A program made the translations under genes and the position numbers. Shown piece by piece: positions 37,240 to 48,053 of a stretch of 64,000 nt of DNA. Position 1 is the first letter of the stretch. The number at the start of each line of letters is the position of its first letter. The notes below the pieces were generated by a model. It worked only from the letters and a program-made list of their open reading frames with translations. It searched no databases and was not told the DNA's origin. The stretch is from Prochlorococcus sp. AG-459-B06 (GTDB taxonomy: Bacteria; Cyanobacteriota; Cyanobacteriia; PCC-6307; Cyanobiaceae). The stretch spans positions 1 to 64,000 of the forward strand of contig QCQY01000005.1 of assembly GCA_003209475.1 (NCBI GenBank). Direction: 5' to 3'.

Positions 37240-37325
37240 AATATCTTGAAAATGACTTAATTTCAGCTCAATACTTTACATTTGTTAATAGTAGTGTTAC
37301 ATTAATTAACAATTACACAACTTCA

Positions 37326-37532
37326 ATGGCTAATTCAAACGTTACTACTGAATCAGGCGGCAGACAGAATATGTTTCCTACTGAGACACGTCCCTACATA
37401 GATGAGTCTGTTTCATACGACAGCTACCCACAAAATGCAGAAAAAGTTAATGGTCGTTGGGCAATGATTGGGCTTGTTGCATTAGTTGGTGCTTACGTTT
37501 CAACTGGACAAATAATTCCTGGCATTTTTTAA
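37326..37532 (+). CDS. hli: High-light-inducible protein
   Basis: Probable ATG at 37326 (MANSNVTTESGG…); AEKVNGRWAMIGLVALVGAYVSTGQIIPGIF. Confidence 0.9.
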   Translation: MANSNVTTESGGRQNMFPTETRPYIDESVSYDSYPQNAEKVNGRWAMIGLVALVGAYVSTGQIIPGIF

Positions 37533-37786
37533 TGAGTCCACTTTCAGGTTTTTTAGCCGTAATTGTGTTCGTTACAGCCATCCTCGTTGCTTATTTAACC
37601 AAGCAATTTCAAAACGAAAATTTAAACTATTCATCTCTTAATCAAATGAAAAACACAAAAAACAAAACAATCGAAAAAGAAAAGGTTATTGCTGAAACTC
37701 TTAATGGCAGATTCGCAATGCTTGGACTAATTGCTGCTGTTGGAGCATATCTAACAACAGGTCAAATAATTCCTGGTTTCGTTTAA
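37532..37786 (+). CDS. hli: High-light-inducible protein with an extra N-terminal TM segment
   Basis: TAATG overlap with the previous gene; MSPLSGFLAVIVFVTAILVAYL…AETLNGRFAMLGLIAAVGAYLTTGQIIPGFV. Confidence 0.88.
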   Translation: MSPLSGFLAVIVFVTAILVAYLTKQFQNENLNYSSLNQMKNTKNKTIEKEKVIAETLNGRFAMLGLIAAVGAYLTTGQIIPGFV

Positions 37787-37820
37787 AACTAACTATTTAA
37801 TAAACCTAAAACTCAAAAAA

Positions 37821-37949
37821 ATGGAAAATTCAAAAACAAATTATTGGCAATACGCCGAGAGAACCAATGGAAGAATGGCAATGATGGGCTTATTTGCATT
37901 AGTTGTAAATTATGGCTTATTCGGCTGGATAATTCCAGGAATTTTTTAA
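37821..37949 (+). CDS. hli: High-light-inducible protein (42 aa)
   Basis: MENSKTNYWQYAERTNGRMAMMGLFALVVNYGLFGWIIPGIF*. Confidence 0.92.
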   Translation: MENSKTNYWQYAERTNGRMAMMGLFALVVNYGLFGWIIPGIF

Positions 37950-37950
37950 A

Positions 37951-38130
37951 ATGAATTTAGGCTTACTTTTTCTTAAAGTAAATACTTTAGGAGTTATAAC
38001 CCTTTCTGAACTCGATTGGATAACTATCCATCAAGCTGAATTCTCAAGGTTAGATATGGCTTTAGTTATTAAAATAGGTCGTCTTATGGATTCTGGCGTG
38101 GTTGAAATTGATAATAGATTATCTGTTTAA
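37951..38130 (+). CDS. 59 aa small protein at the end of the hli array
   Basis: MNLGLLFLKVNTLGVITLSELDWITIHQAEFSRLDMALVIKIGRLMDSGVVEIDNRLSV*; 1 nt after hli. Confidence 0.7.
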   Translation: MNLGLLFLKVNTLGVITLSELDWITIHQAEFSRLDMALVIKIGRLMDSGVVEIDNRLSV

Positions 38131-38335
38131 TTTTAAATTGATCGTCATGAGTGTTTGTCAATAGGGATACTGTCAAGCACTTTTTTATTAGAAAAAATAT
38201 TTGAAAAAAAAAGAGATTGTTTCTTAGCTAATAACAATCTCTCAATTACCTAATTCTTACATGAAAAATTTCAAGTAAGTAAAAGACTTTAACTGATTTA
38301 TTTTTATAGTAAAAACGTAAAAATGCTTTTATTAT

Positions 38336-38551
38336 TTACCTTTTTAAACCACCTCTTTTTATCCATAGGAACCATGTAACCCAAATAGGAGGGAGAAATT
38401 TTATTAAATAAGAAATTTTATATATATAAAATGGGGCATTTTCACTTTGAAATAAATTTATCAAAAAAGAAGATATAGTTACCCAGAGTAAAATTATTAC
38501 TACATTTGCTCCCAACAAAGCGAACTTATTTTGTTTGAATATTTTTGGCAT
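38336..38551 (-). CDS. Hypothetical membrane protein
   Basis: 71 aa ORF with hydrophobic segments. Confidence 0.5.
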   Translation of the reverse strand: MPKIFKQNKFALLGANVVIILLWVTISSFLINLFQSENAPFYIYKISYLIKFLPPIWVTWFLWIKRGGLKR

Positions 38552-38609
38552 AAGGTAAATTTTTTATATTCTTAATTTTAAATTATCTCGGGAAATTAAT
38601 TATACATTT

Positions 38610-38861
38610 TCAAAAAAACTTTAAATTTAAAATCCATATCCAAATAAAAAAAATACTAAATTTTAATCCCTCTCCAAATAATATTCCAAAAGCAATAGGA
38701 AGCGAAAATATTAAAAAAAGAATAGAGAATAAACTAAATAAAGCAAATGATCCTCTTAAAAAAAAATTCTTTCTTTTTGTCCGTCTTAGATTTTTTAAGG
38801 TATTCCACTCCCATTCGATAAACCTGTAAAACTTTTCCGATAATAAAAATAAATACTTCAT
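38610..38861 (-). CDS. Hypothetical membrane protein
   Basis: 83 aa ORF with hydrophobic segments. Confidence 0.45.
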   Translation of the reverse strand: MKYLFLLSEKFYRFIEWEWNTLKNLRRTKRKNFFLRGSFALFSLFSILFLIFSLPIAFGILFGEGLKFSIFFIWIWILNLKFF

Positions 38862-38916
38862 TTTATTATTATTAATTTCTATCGGCTTTTCCTATTTATA
38901 AAATTAATTTCTCCTG

Positions 38917-39207
38917 TTAGCAATAAACTTTATCTCCTTGTTCAGAAAGATAGTAAATTCTATTTTCTGAACTTACAAAGAAAGTTAATCCCTTATATTG
39001 TGATCTCCTAAATTTATTTAATCTAAGTTTGTGTAAATCCCAATTATTTGTACTTATATCAGGATTAAATTCTTGTTCTTTTAAAAAAGGTATATTTGGT
39101 ACATTAATTTTCGTTTTTTTTACTGAATTATTGTTTCGTTTTAAATAAAAAAATAATAAAAATAAAAGTACAAAAAAAATAATTAATAATATATTTGTCA
39201 TTGTCAA
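38917..39207 (-). CDS. Hypothetical membrane-anchored protein
   Basis: 96 aa ORF with N-terminal TM. Confidence 0.55.
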   Translation of the reverse strand: MTMTNILLIIFFVLLFLLFFYLKRNNNSVKKTKINVPNIPFLKEQEFNPDISTNNWDLHKLRLNKFRRSQYKGLTFFVSSENRIYYLSEQGDKVYC

Positions 39208-39363
39208 ATTTCCTAATTTGAAAAAACTTTATTGTGGAGAGTCAAGAACTTTTTACAATAAATTTTTTAGTAAGTAAAAAATCCTATTTTTATATTCTTG
39301 TATTTTTGAATACTTATCAAGGGTGTATTTTAATCAGATTATAAATTTAGTCGCATTTTCAAC

Positions 39364-39507
39364 ATGACTCAAAATTCCATGAATACTCCCTATGCAAAAA
39401 GAGTAGCTGAAAAATTTAGAGAGGCTCAAAACTATTTAAAAACTAACGGTTTTAGTAGATCAACTAAACATTTACTTGAAGATATTGAAAATTCTGTTGA
39501 AAAATAA
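39364..39507 (+). CDS. 47 aa small protein
   Basis: MTQNSMNTPYAKRVAEKFREAQNYLKTNGFSRSTKHLLEDIENSVEK*. Confidence 0.55.
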   Translation: MTQNSMNTPYAKRVAEKFREAQNYLKTNGFSRSTKHLLEDIENSVEK

Positions 39508-39509
39508 TA

Positions 39510-39668
39510 ATGCCAATACCCCCTCACTTACCACAATTACAATACGGCTACGATGATGGCTTTACAACTATTATTTTTGGGTTATTAGGAAGTTTTTTGG
39601 GATGTATTTTAATTTTATTAATTTCATTTTTTGAATTTAAATTCAAAAAGCAAAATGGTAAGCCTTAA
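39510..39668 (+). CDS. 52 aa small membrane protein
   Basis: MPIPPHLPQLQYGYDDGFTTIIFGLLGSFLGCILILLISFFEFKFKKQNGKP*. Confidence 0.5.
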   Translation: MPIPPHLPQLQYGYDDGFTTIIFGLLGSFLGCILILLISFFEFKFKKQNGKP

Positions 39669-39676
39669 AAGACTAA

Positions 39677-40768
39677 CTAAACATTAAATAAGAACTCCAT
39701 TACATCTCCTTCGTTTACAACATATTCCTTACCTTCACTTCTTAATAAACCTTTAGTTTTTGCATTTGCTATTGAACCAGAATCAATTAAATTTTGATAT
39801 GAAATGGTTTGAGCTCTGATAAATCCCTTTTCAAAATCAGTATGAATGACTCCTGCTGCTTGTGGCGCAGTCATTCCATCTTTTATAGTCCAGGCTTTTG
39901 TCTCCTTTTCTCCTGTAGTGAAATAAGTTTTTAATCCCAGTAATTTATATGTTGATCTAATTAAAGAACTTAATCCCCCTTCTTTTACTCCTAAACCCAT
40001 AAGGTAGTCTTTTTTATCTTCTGGTTCTAACTCTATTAATTCAGATTCGACTTGCGCTGATATTTTTATGCATTCTGTATTTTCACTAGTTGCAAAACTC
40101 TGAACTTTTGATGAGAAATCATTCCCTTCAGCTAAATCATTTTCATTCAAATTTGTTGCGTAAATAATTGGTTTTGCGGTAAGGAAGCATAATTGCTTAA
40201 TTATTAAATTTTCTTCTTCGCTGAGAGATATTGATCTAACTGAAAGTCCTTTCTGTAGCTCTTCTTCAATTCTTTCTAGTAAAGAATCTTCTTTTGCTGC
40301 CTCTTTACTAGTTTTAACCTGTTTTTTAATTCTTTCTCTTCTTTTTTGGAGTTGGGTTAAATCAGCTAAATTCAATTCCAAATTAATTATCTCAATGTCA
40401 TCCAAAGGATCTACTTTCCCGGAAACATGAATTACTTCACCATCTTCAAAGCACCTTACAACATGAACTATTGCATCAACTTCGCGAATATTTGATAAAA
40501 ATTTATTCCCCAAACCTTCTCCTTTACTAGCTCCTTTAACAAGGCCTGCGATATCTACAAATTCAAATTTTGTAGGGATAATATTTTGACTGGAACTTAA
40601 ATCACCTAACTCTTGCAACCTTTGATCTGGGACAGATACTATACCTTTATTAGGTTCTATAGTACAAAAGGGGAAATTAGCCGCTTGTGCTTTAGCATTT
40701 TCTACAAGTGCATTAAATAAAGTTGATTTTCCAACATTTGGTAATCCAATAATACCTGCTTTTAACAT
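39677..40768 (-). CDS. ychF: Redox-regulated ATPase YchF
   Basis: [52 protein letters not shown]. Confidence 0.97.
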   Translation of the reverse strand: MLKAGIIGLPNVGKSTLFNALVENAKAQAANFPFCTIEPNKGIVSVPDQRLQELGDLSSSQNIIPTKFEFVDIAGLVKGASKGEGLGNKFLSNIREVDAIVHVVRCFEDGEVIHVSGKVDPLDDIEIINLELNLADLTQLQKRRERIKKQVKTSKEAAKEDSLLERIEEELQKGLSVRSISLSEEENLIIKQLCFLTAKPIIYATNLNENDLAEGNDFSSKVQSFATSENTECIKISAQVESELIELEPEDKKDYLMGLGVKEGGLSSLIRSTYKLLGLKTYFTTGEKETKAWTIKDGMTAPQAAGVIHTDFEKGFIRAQTISYQNLIDSGSIANAKTKGLLRSEGKEYVVNEGDVMEFLFNV

Positions 40769-40836
40769 TTGAAAAAATTTATGGAAAAATTATCAAGAAA
40801 ACATCTTCTAGTAAGATAGTATTTACTTAACCAATC

Positions 40837-41973
40837 TTGGATAAGTTAATTATAATCGACTTGATTATTTATTTAGTTCCCAAATATCCTCAATTACTGT
40901 TTTCAAAAGAAATGCTTGATTTAATAAAAAAAAATATAAATCTAAGAAGTGGAATTATTTTGCTTTCTTTAGCTATTTTTTTCGTTTTTATAACCAATTC
41001 CTTCAAGAAAAATAAGTCAAAAGATATTTCTGATTTTGTCGTTCAAGTTGAAAAAGGAATCCTCTCAGATTCAATTAATACTAGTGGTGAAGTAAAAGCA
41101 ATCAGGACGAGCAATATTGGTCCTAGGAAGCAAGGTGTAATAAAAGAAATTAAAGTAGAGGAGGGCGATCTTGTAAAAAAAGATCAGGTTTTAGCTTCTC
41201 TGGATGATGAAGATTTTATTTATAAAATTGAAGAACTTGAATTAAATTTAGAAAAACAAAAATCTGAATTTTTAAGAAGAGAATATTTATATCAAGAAGG
41301 TGCAGTAAGCAAAGAAGATTATGAAAGTTATAAAAATAACTATAACATTAGTAGCGCCAAACTTAATGATGCAAAAGCTGAAAAAAGTTTTTATTTAATT
41401 AAAGCTCCTTATAGAGGAAAGATAACTGCAAAATATGCCGAGATAGGATCTTATGTCACCCCAAGTACAAATTTAAGTTCAGACTCTAAAACTAAAAACT
41501 TTATTTTTGAACTATCAGAAGGCCTTGAAATTGTTGCCAAAGTTCCTGAAAGTGACATTGGCAGAATAAAAATAGGTCAAGAAGCTTCTGTAAGAATTGA
41601 GGCTTATCCATCAAAAAAATATAGTGCCATAGTTAAAAAAATAGCTACAAGAGCTGTAAAAGATAATAATGTAACTTCATTCGAAGTAACTTTAAATTTT
41701 AAAGATATTTTTGAAGAAATAAAAATTGGAATGACTGCTGATCTTGAATTTAGTGTTGAAGGTAATGAAGAAAAAATCCTAGTACCAACAGTTTCTATTG
41801 TCACTGAAAAAGGTGAAAAGGGAATTTTGAAAGTTGATAAAAACAATTCTCCCAAATTTGAAAAAATTGAAATTGGTATTAGCAGTGGAAATAAAACTTC
41901 AGTAATTGATGGATTAGAACCTGGAGAGCAAATCTTCATTGATATTCCACCTTGGGCTAAGAAGAGAAAATGA
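40837..41973 (+). CDS. HlyD/RND-type efflux periplasmic adaptor
   Basis: GPRKQGVIKEIKVEEGDLVKKDQVLASLD lipoyl motif; start may be ATG at 40912 rather than TTG at 40837. Confidence 0.88.
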   Translation: MDKLIIIDLIIYLVPKYPQLLFSKEMLDLIKKNINLRSGIILLSLAIFFVFITNSFKKNKSKDISDFVVQVEKGILSDSINTSGEVKAIRTSNIGPRKQGVIKEIKVEEGDLVKKDQVLASLDDEDFIYKIEELELNLEKQKSEFLRREYLYQEGAVSKEDYESYKNNYNISSAKLNDAKAEKSFYLIKAPYRGKITAKYAEIGSYVTPSTNLSSDSKTKNFIFELSEGLEIVAKVPESDIGRIKIGQEASVRIEAYPSKKYSAIVKKIATRAVKDNNVTSFEVTLNFKDIFEEIKIGMTADLEFSVEGNEEKILVPTVSIVTEKGEKGILKVDKNNSPKFEKIEIGISSGNKTSVIDGLEPGEQIFIDIPPWAKKRK

Positions 41974-44900
41974 GTTTAAAATCTGAAAACTCTAAGAAAC
42001 CAATTTTACTTTTAGTCGATGGCCATTCTCTTGCTTTTAGAAGCTTCTATGCATTTAGTAAAGGGATTGATGGAGGTTTAACTACCAAAGAGGGATTCCC
42101 AACAAGTGTTACTTATGGATTTCTAAAAAGCCTTCTGGATAATTGCAAAAATATTAGTCCTGAGGGTGTTTGTATTACATTTGATACCGAGAAGCCTACT
42201 TTCAGGCATGAATTAGATCCAAATTACAAGGCCAATCGAGATGTAGCACCTGATGTTTTTTTTCAAGATATTGAACAACTAGAAATCATCTTAGAGGAAA
42301 GTCTTAATTTACCAATTTTTAAATTTCCAGGTTACGAAGCAGATGATCTCCTAGGCACAATTGCAAATGATGCTTCTTCTAAAGGATGGTGCGTGAATAT
42401 TCTTTCTGGAGACAGAGACTTATTTCAATTAGTAGATGATCAAAAAGATATTTATGTACTTTATATGGGTGGTGGTCCATATGCAAAAAGTGGCAATCCA
42501 GCCCTTATGAATGAAAATGGAGTAAAAGAAAAATTAGGAGTTGCTCCAGAAAGAGTAGTTGATCTAAAAGCTTTAACTGGTGATAGTTCTGATAATATTC
42601 CTGGAATTAAAGGGGTAGGTCCAAAAACTGCAATTAATCTACTAAAAGAAAACGATACACTTGATGGAATTTATCATGCTTTGGAAAAGATTCAGCAGAA
42701 CAATGATAAAAAATATAAAGGATTCATAAAAGGTTCAGTTATAGAAAAGCTCAGAAATGATAAACATAATGCTTTTCTTTCCAGAGATTTAGCAAAAATA
42801 AATACTGAAGTGCCTTTGATTTTAAGTAATGGTTATGAATTAAAAAATATAAATCAAGAACTACTTACAGAGTCACTACAAAAACTAGAACTATCAACAT
42901 TACTTAGACAAATTGATATTTTCAATTCAACTTTCAGCAAAGGTGGTTTTGACAAAAATAATGTATCTAAAGAGGAGGAGAAGGCACCAAAAGCCTCAGG
43001 TAATAATGAATTAGAAAATAGTGAAAATAAAATCCCGAAAATCAACGTAACTGTTGTAAATGATTTCGAATTACTTGATAAATTAATTCAAAGATTAGAC
43101 AAAACTAATCAAATAGTTTCTTTAGATACAGAGACCAATAGTTTGAATCCAATCGATGCGGAACTTGTTGGGATAGGGTTATGTCTTGGAGAAGAAAATG
43201 ATGATTTATTTTATATACCTCTTGGTCATCAAACAAAAAAGGAGGCCTCCAATCAATTATCAATTGAAGATGTTTTCTCAAAGCTAAGAAATTGGATAGA
43301 AGATCCAAAAAAAGAAAAGGCACTCCAAAATTCTAAATTTGATAGGCAAATATTTTTTAATCATGGACTTGATCTTAAAGGCGTAACCTTTGACACCTTG
43401 TTAGCAGACTACCTTCTACATAATCAGGAGAAACATGGGTTAAGTGAAATTAGTTTTAGATTATTTGGATTTAAGCCTCCTTCATTTAAGGAGACAGTTG
43501 GGAAAAATAAAGACTTTTCATTTGTTGATATTGATGAAGCAAGTATTTACTGCGGTTATGATGTTTTTCTAACTTTTAAGATTGTCAAAATTTTTAAAGA
43601 AGGTTTTTCAAAGGAGAAAGATGAATTAATCAAATTGTTCGAAGAAATCGAGCTGCCTTTAGAACCGGTATTATCCCAAATGGAAATGAATGGCATAACC
43701 ATCGACATCCCTTACTTGGATAAACTCTCAAAAGAATTAAAAAGTACCTTAGAAGATATTGAAAGTAAAGTTTATGAGTTAGCAGAGGAGAGTTTCAATC
43801 TTTCTTCACCAAAACAACTTGGTGAGATCTTGTTTGAAAAATTTAATTTGGATAAGAAAAAATCACGGAAAACAAAAACAGGATGGAGTACAGATGCAGT
43901 AGTTCTGGAAAGATTAGTCGACGAACATGAAATAATCCAACATTTAATAAAACATAGAACTCTTAGCAAATTACTTAGCACCTATATTGATGCTCTTCCA
44001 AATCTTATTAACGAAAAGACAGGAAGAGTTCATACAAACTTTAATCAAGCTGCTACAGCGACTGGGAGACTAAGTAGTAGCAATCCTAATCTTCAAAATA
44101 TCCCGGTTAGGACTGAATTTAGTAGGAGAATCAGAAAAGCATTCTTGCCTGAAAAAAATTGGAAACTTTTATCAGCTGATTATTCTCAGATCGAATTAAG
44201 AATACTCGCTCACTTAGCGGATGAAGAAATACTAATAAATGCATTTCATAAAAATGATGACATTCATTCTTTGACTGCAAGATTAATTTTTGAGAAAGAA
44301 GAAATTTCTTCTGATGAGAGAAGAGTTGGGAAAACAATAAATTTCGGAGTTATCTATGGTATGGGGATAAAAAAGTTTGCACGTTCTACAGGAGTAAGTA
44401 CTCCAGAAGCAAAAGAATTCCTAATAAAATACAAAGAAAGATATTCAAAAATTTTCAAATTTCTTGAACTTCAAGAAAGGCTTGCCTTATCCAAAGGTTA
44501 TGTAAAAACAATTTTTGGTAGAAAGAGAGAATTTAAGTTTGATAAAAACGGACTTGGAAGACTAATAGGAAAAGATCCTTACGAAATTGACTTGCAGTCC
44601 GCAAGAAGAGCTGGCATGGAAGCACAGTCACTAAGAGCCGCAGCCAATGCCCCAATTCAGGGTTCAAGTGCAGATATTATTAAAATTGCAATGGTTCAAC
44701 TAAATAAGAAATTCATAGAAATGAATGTTCCAGCAAAAATGCTTTTACAAGTACATGATGAATTATTGTTTGAAGTTGAACCAGATTCTTTGGAAATTAC
44801 GACGAAATTAGTAAAGAAGACTATGGAAGATTGTGTAAAATTAAATGTGCCTCTTTTAGTTGATATTGGAATTGGAGACAATTGGATGGAGACAAAATAA
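41970..44900 (+). CDS. polA: DNA polymerase I
   Basis: 5'-nuclease, 3'-5' exo-like and polymerase motifs (DYSQIELRILAHLA, QVHDELLFEV). Confidence 0.98.
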   Translation: MSLKSENSKKPILLLVDGHSLAFRSFYAFSKGIDGGLTTKEGFPTSVTYGFLKSLLDNCKNISPEGVCITFDTEKPTFRHELDPNYKANRDVAPDVFFQDIEQLEIILEESLNLPIFKFPGYEADDLLGTIANDASSKGWCVNILSGDRDLFQLVDDQKDIYVLYMGGGPYAKSGNPALMNENGVKEKLGVAPERVVDLKALTGDSSDNIPGIKGVGPKTAINLLKENDTLDGIYHALEKIQQNNDKKYKGFIKGSVIEKLRNDKHNAFLSRDLAKINTEVPLILSNGYELKNINQELLTESLQKLELSTLLRQIDIFNSTFSKGGFDKNNVSKEEEKAPKASGNNELENSENKIPKINVTVVNDFELLDKLIQRLDKTNQIVSLDTETNSLNPIDAELVGIGLCLGEENDDLFYIPLGHQTKKEASNQLSIEDVFSKLRNWIEDPKKEKALQNSKFDRQIFFNHGLDLKGVTFDTLLADYLLHNQEKHGLSEISFRLFGFKPPSFKETVGKNKDFSFVDIDEASIYCGYDVFLTFKIVKIFKEGFSKEKDELIKLFEEIELPLEPVLSQMEMNGITIDIPYLDKLSKELKSTLEDIESKVYELAEESFNLSSPKQLGEILFEKFNLDKKKSRKTKTGWSTDAVVLERLVDEHEIIQHLIKHRTLSKLLSTYIDALPNLINEKTGRVHTNFNQAATATGRLSSSNPNLQNIPVRTEFSRRIRKAFLPEKNWKLLSADYSQIELRILAHLADEEILINAFHKNDDIHSLTARLIFEKEEISSDERRVGKTINFGVIYGMGIKKFARSTGVSTPEAKEFLIKYKERYSKIFKFLELQERLALSKGYVKTIFGRKREFKFDKNGLGRLIGKDPYEIDLQSARRAGMEAQSLRAAANAPIQGSSADIIKIAMVQLNKKFIEMNVPAKMLLQVHDELLFEVEPDSLEITTKLVKKTMEDCVKLNVPLLVDIGIGDNWMETK

Positions 44901-44924
44901 ACCTTATGAAATACTTATTTTAAG

Positions 44925-46394
44925 ATGATCAAACTTTTTAATACTTTAAGCAAAAAAGTTGAGGTTTTTAAGCCTATTGATGATGTAGTAAAAATTTATT
45001 GTTGTGGGGTAACTGTTTATGATTTATGTCATCTTGGCCATGCCAGAAGTTATATCGCTTGGGATGTATTGAGAAGATTTTTAATTTACAGTGATTTCAA
45101 AGTGAAGTATGTTCAAAATTTTACAGATATTGATGACAAGATCTTAAAAAGAGCGAAAGAAGAGGGCAGTTCAATGAAGGAAGTATCTGAAAAGAATATC
45201 ATTGAATTTCATAAAGATATGGATTCTTTAGGGATAATGCGTCCGGATAGCATGCCAAGAGCAACGAATCATATATGCAATATCTGCTCCTTCATAACAA
45301 TCCTTGAGGACAAAGGTTATGCATACTCTAGGGATGGAGACGTTTATTATTCTGTTTTCAAAAATAAAAATTATGGAAAGCTAAGTAATCAAAATTTACA
45401 AGAACAAAATATCAATCAGCAAGGAAGAATGGTTAATGAGGAAAAAAGTAAAAAACTTAATCCGCAAGATTTTGCGCTATGGAAAAAGGCCAAAGATGAT
45501 GAACCATTTTTTGATTCGCCATGGGGTAAAGGTAGGCCAGGATGGCATATTGAATGTTCGGCGATGGTTAAAGATGAATTAGGAGATACTATCGATATTC
45601 ATTTAGGTGGTTCTGATTTGATTTTTCCACATCATGAGAATGAAATTGCTCAATCAGAAGCAGCCAATGGGAAAAAGCTAGCAAACTATTGGTTACACAA
45701 TGGGATGGTCAATGTAAATGGACAAAAGATGAGTAAATCACTTAAAAATTTTACAACTATCAGAGAGCTAATTAAGTCAGGTATAAGCCCTATGACTTTG
45801 CGATATTTTGTTATGACTGTGAATTATAGAAAACCACTTGATTTTACTGAAGAAGCTTTAAGGAGTGCTTCAGAAGCTTGGAAAAATATTAATGTAGCCC
45901 TTTCTTTTATGGACCTTACAAAAGGTTCTTTTAGATCTATTGATAAAAACGAATCTATCGAAGAAGAATATAAAGAGAAAATAAGTTTTGAATTATCTCA
46001 AAAAAAGCTAAATTTTTCTGATGCTCTGGGAAATGACCTTAATACAGCAGGTGCTATTGCAATTATTTACGATTTAGCGAAACCATTAAAAAACTTTTTA
46101 AACCAATTTCAAAGAGTTGAAAGTTTTAAAATAGATCTAAATGAAAAATTCTTTCTACTTGAGAATTTTAAAACTCTTGAAAAGTTGACTGAGGTACTTG
46201 GTCTTAAAAAAGAAGTTTTAGTAAAAGAAAGTAAAATAACAGAAGAAGAAATATCATCGCTTATTAATGAAAGATTGAAAGCAAAAAAGGAAACTAATTA
46301 TTCGAAGGCCGATGAAATCAGGAATTTGTTAAAAGAAAAAGGTATTGAACTTATTGATCAATCAAAAGAAATAACAACATGGATAAGGGTCTAA
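44925..46394 (+). CDS. cysS: Cysteinyl-tRNA synthetase
   Basis: CCGVTVYDLCHLGHARSY; GWHIECSAM; KMSKSL. Confidence 0.98.
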   Translation: MIKLFNTLSKKVEVFKPIDDVVKIYCCGVTVYDLCHLGHARSYIAWDVLRRFLIYSDFKVKYVQNFTDIDDKILKRAKEEGSSMKEVSEKNIIEFHKDMDSLGIMRPDSMPRATNHICNICSFITILEDKGYAYSRDGDVYYSVFKNKNYGKLSNQNLQEQNINQQGRMVNEEKSKKLNPQDFALWKKAKDDEPFFDSPWGKGRPGWHIECSAMVKDELGDTIDIHLGGSDLIFPHHENEIAQSEAANGKKLANYWLHNGMVNVNGQKMSKSLKNFTTIRELIKSGISPMTLRYFVMTVNYRKPLDFTEEALRSASEAWKNINVALSFMDLTKGSFRSIDKNESIEEEYKEKISFELSQKKLNFSDALGNDLNTAGAIAIIYDLAKPLKNFLNQFQRVESFKIDLNEKFFLLENFKTLEKLTEVLGLKKEVLVKESKITEEEISSLINERLKAKKETNYSKADEIRNLLKEKGIELIDQSKEITTWIRV

Positions 46395-46476
46395 ATTTTA
46401 AGAAAAAAACCAATTTGCAATTTTTGTTTTTTAAATACACCTTTAAATGGGAAGATATTAGAAATATCAGAGAAAA

Positions 46477-47706
46477 TTGAAATACATTACTGTGCTGGGT
46501 TCTACTGGGTCAATAGGGACTCAAACTCTCGAAATAGCTAATGAGCAGCCTGATAAGTTTAAAGCGGTAGCTCTCTCGGCAGGAAGAAATATTAATTTGT
46601 TAACTGAACAAGTTAAAACACATAAACCAGAAGTAGTTGCAATTGAAGATAAAAATCTCATAGAAGATTTAAAAGATAATATTAATAACTTAGATTTAGA
46701 TAGTGCTCCCTTGGTTTTGGGTGGAAAGGAGGGAATTAACACAGTTGCAGCTTGGGATAAGGCAGATACTGTGGTAACAGGGATAGTAGGCTGTGCAGGC
46801 TTAATTCCAACAATGTCAGCAATTAATGCGGGGAAAAATATTGCACTTGCTAACAAAGAAACTTTAATTGCGGCTGGGCCAATTGTTATTCCTGCATTAA
46901 AGAAAAATAATAGTAGGCTTTTACCTGCTGATTCAGAACACTCTGCTATCTTTCAATGTTTACAAGGATTACCCAATTATGAAAATGCAGATTTTTCAAC
47001 AGGAGTTATGCCTAAGGGTTTAAAAGCCATACATTTAACAGCTTCTGGTGGTGCTTTCAGAGATTGGTCCCTTGAGGATTTAAAGCATGTCACAGTGGAA
47101 GATGCGACTTCACATCCTAATTGGGATATGGGGAAAAAAATAACTGTAGATTCTGCAACTCTTATGAATAAAGGATTAGAAGTTATAGAAGCTCATTATT
47201 TATTTGGGACCTCTTACGAAAATATCGAAATAGTTATTCACCCTCAAAGTATTATTCATTCAATGATTGAGATGGAAGATTCTTCAGTATTAGCTCAATT
47301 AGGTTGGCCAGATATGAAGCTACCTATTCTATATGCGATGAGTTGGCCTGAAAGATTTAAAACAAATTGGAAAAGATTAAACCTGAGTGAAATTGGAAAA
47401 TTAACTTTTAAAGAGCCAGACGAGTTTAAATATCCATGCATGGGACTTGCCTATGCCGCAGGAAAATCTTCTGGGACTATGCCTGCAGTCTTAAATGCTG
47501 CGAATGAAATGGCTGTTGAACAATTCCTTAAAGAAAAAATTTCTTTTCAAGAAATTCCAACATTTATAAGTAAAGCTTGTGAATCACATATGGATAATTT
47601 GAATTTGAGTCCCGAATTGGAGGATATTCTTGAAGTAGACAATTGGGCCAGACTTTTTGTTAAGCAAGAAATTAAAAAAGGGAAAAAATACGTAAGTATT
47701 GGCTAA
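46477..47706 (+). CDS. dxr: 1-deoxy-D-xylulose 5-phosphate reductoisomerase (TTG start)
   Basis: [60 protein letters not shown]. Confidence 0.97.
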   Translation: MKYITVLGSTGSIGTQTLEIANEQPDKFKAVALSAGRNINLLTEQVKTHKPEVVAIEDKNLIEDLKDNINNLDLDSAPLVLGGKEGINTVAAWDKADTVVTGIVGCAGLIPTMSAINAGKNIALANKETLIAAGPIVIPALKKNNSRLLPADSEHSAIFQCLQGLPNYENADFSTGVMPKGLKAIHLTASGGAFRDWSLEDLKHVTVEDATSHPNWDMGKKITVDSATLMNKGLEVIEAHYLFGTSYENIEIVIHPQSIIHSMIEMEDSSVLAQLGWPDMKLPILYAMSWPERFKTNWKRLNLSEIGKLTFKEPDEFKYPCMGLAYAAGKSSGTMPAVLNAANEMAVEQFLKEKISFQEIPTFISKACESHMDNLNLSPELEDILEVDNWARLFVKQEIKKGKKYVSIG

Positions 47707-47708
47707 AA

Positions 47709-48053
47709 GTGAATATAAAAAAGCATCTTCTACTATGCGCAACACCCACAAAACAGAAATGCTTTAAAGGCAATGAAGGTCAAGAAACATGGAATTGTCT
47801 GAAAAAGACTTTAAAAAAATTTGAGAATGATCCCTCTACAAAAAACATTCAAATATTAAGATCAAAAGCTGACTGTTTAAGGATATGTAAGAACGGCCCA
47901 ATTCTTCTTGTTTGGCCTGATGGTATTTGGTACGAGAAAGTTTCTCCAGAAAAAATTTCAGAAATTTTTACCTCACATATTATTAACGGTAAGCCAATAG
48001 AAAAATGGATTTTTAAAAAAACACCATTTTTAAATAGTCCTAGATACTCATAA
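47709..48053 (+). CDS. Thioredoxin-like (2Fe-2S) ferredoxin
   Basis: HLLLCATPTKQKCF…KADCLRICKNGPILLVWPDGIWY. Confidence 0.85.
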   Translation: MNIKKHLLLCATPTKQKCFKGNEGQETWNCLKKTLKKFENDPSTKNIQILRSKADCLRICKNGPILLVWPDGIWYEKVSPEKISEIFTSHIINGKPIEKWIFKKTPFLNSPRYS

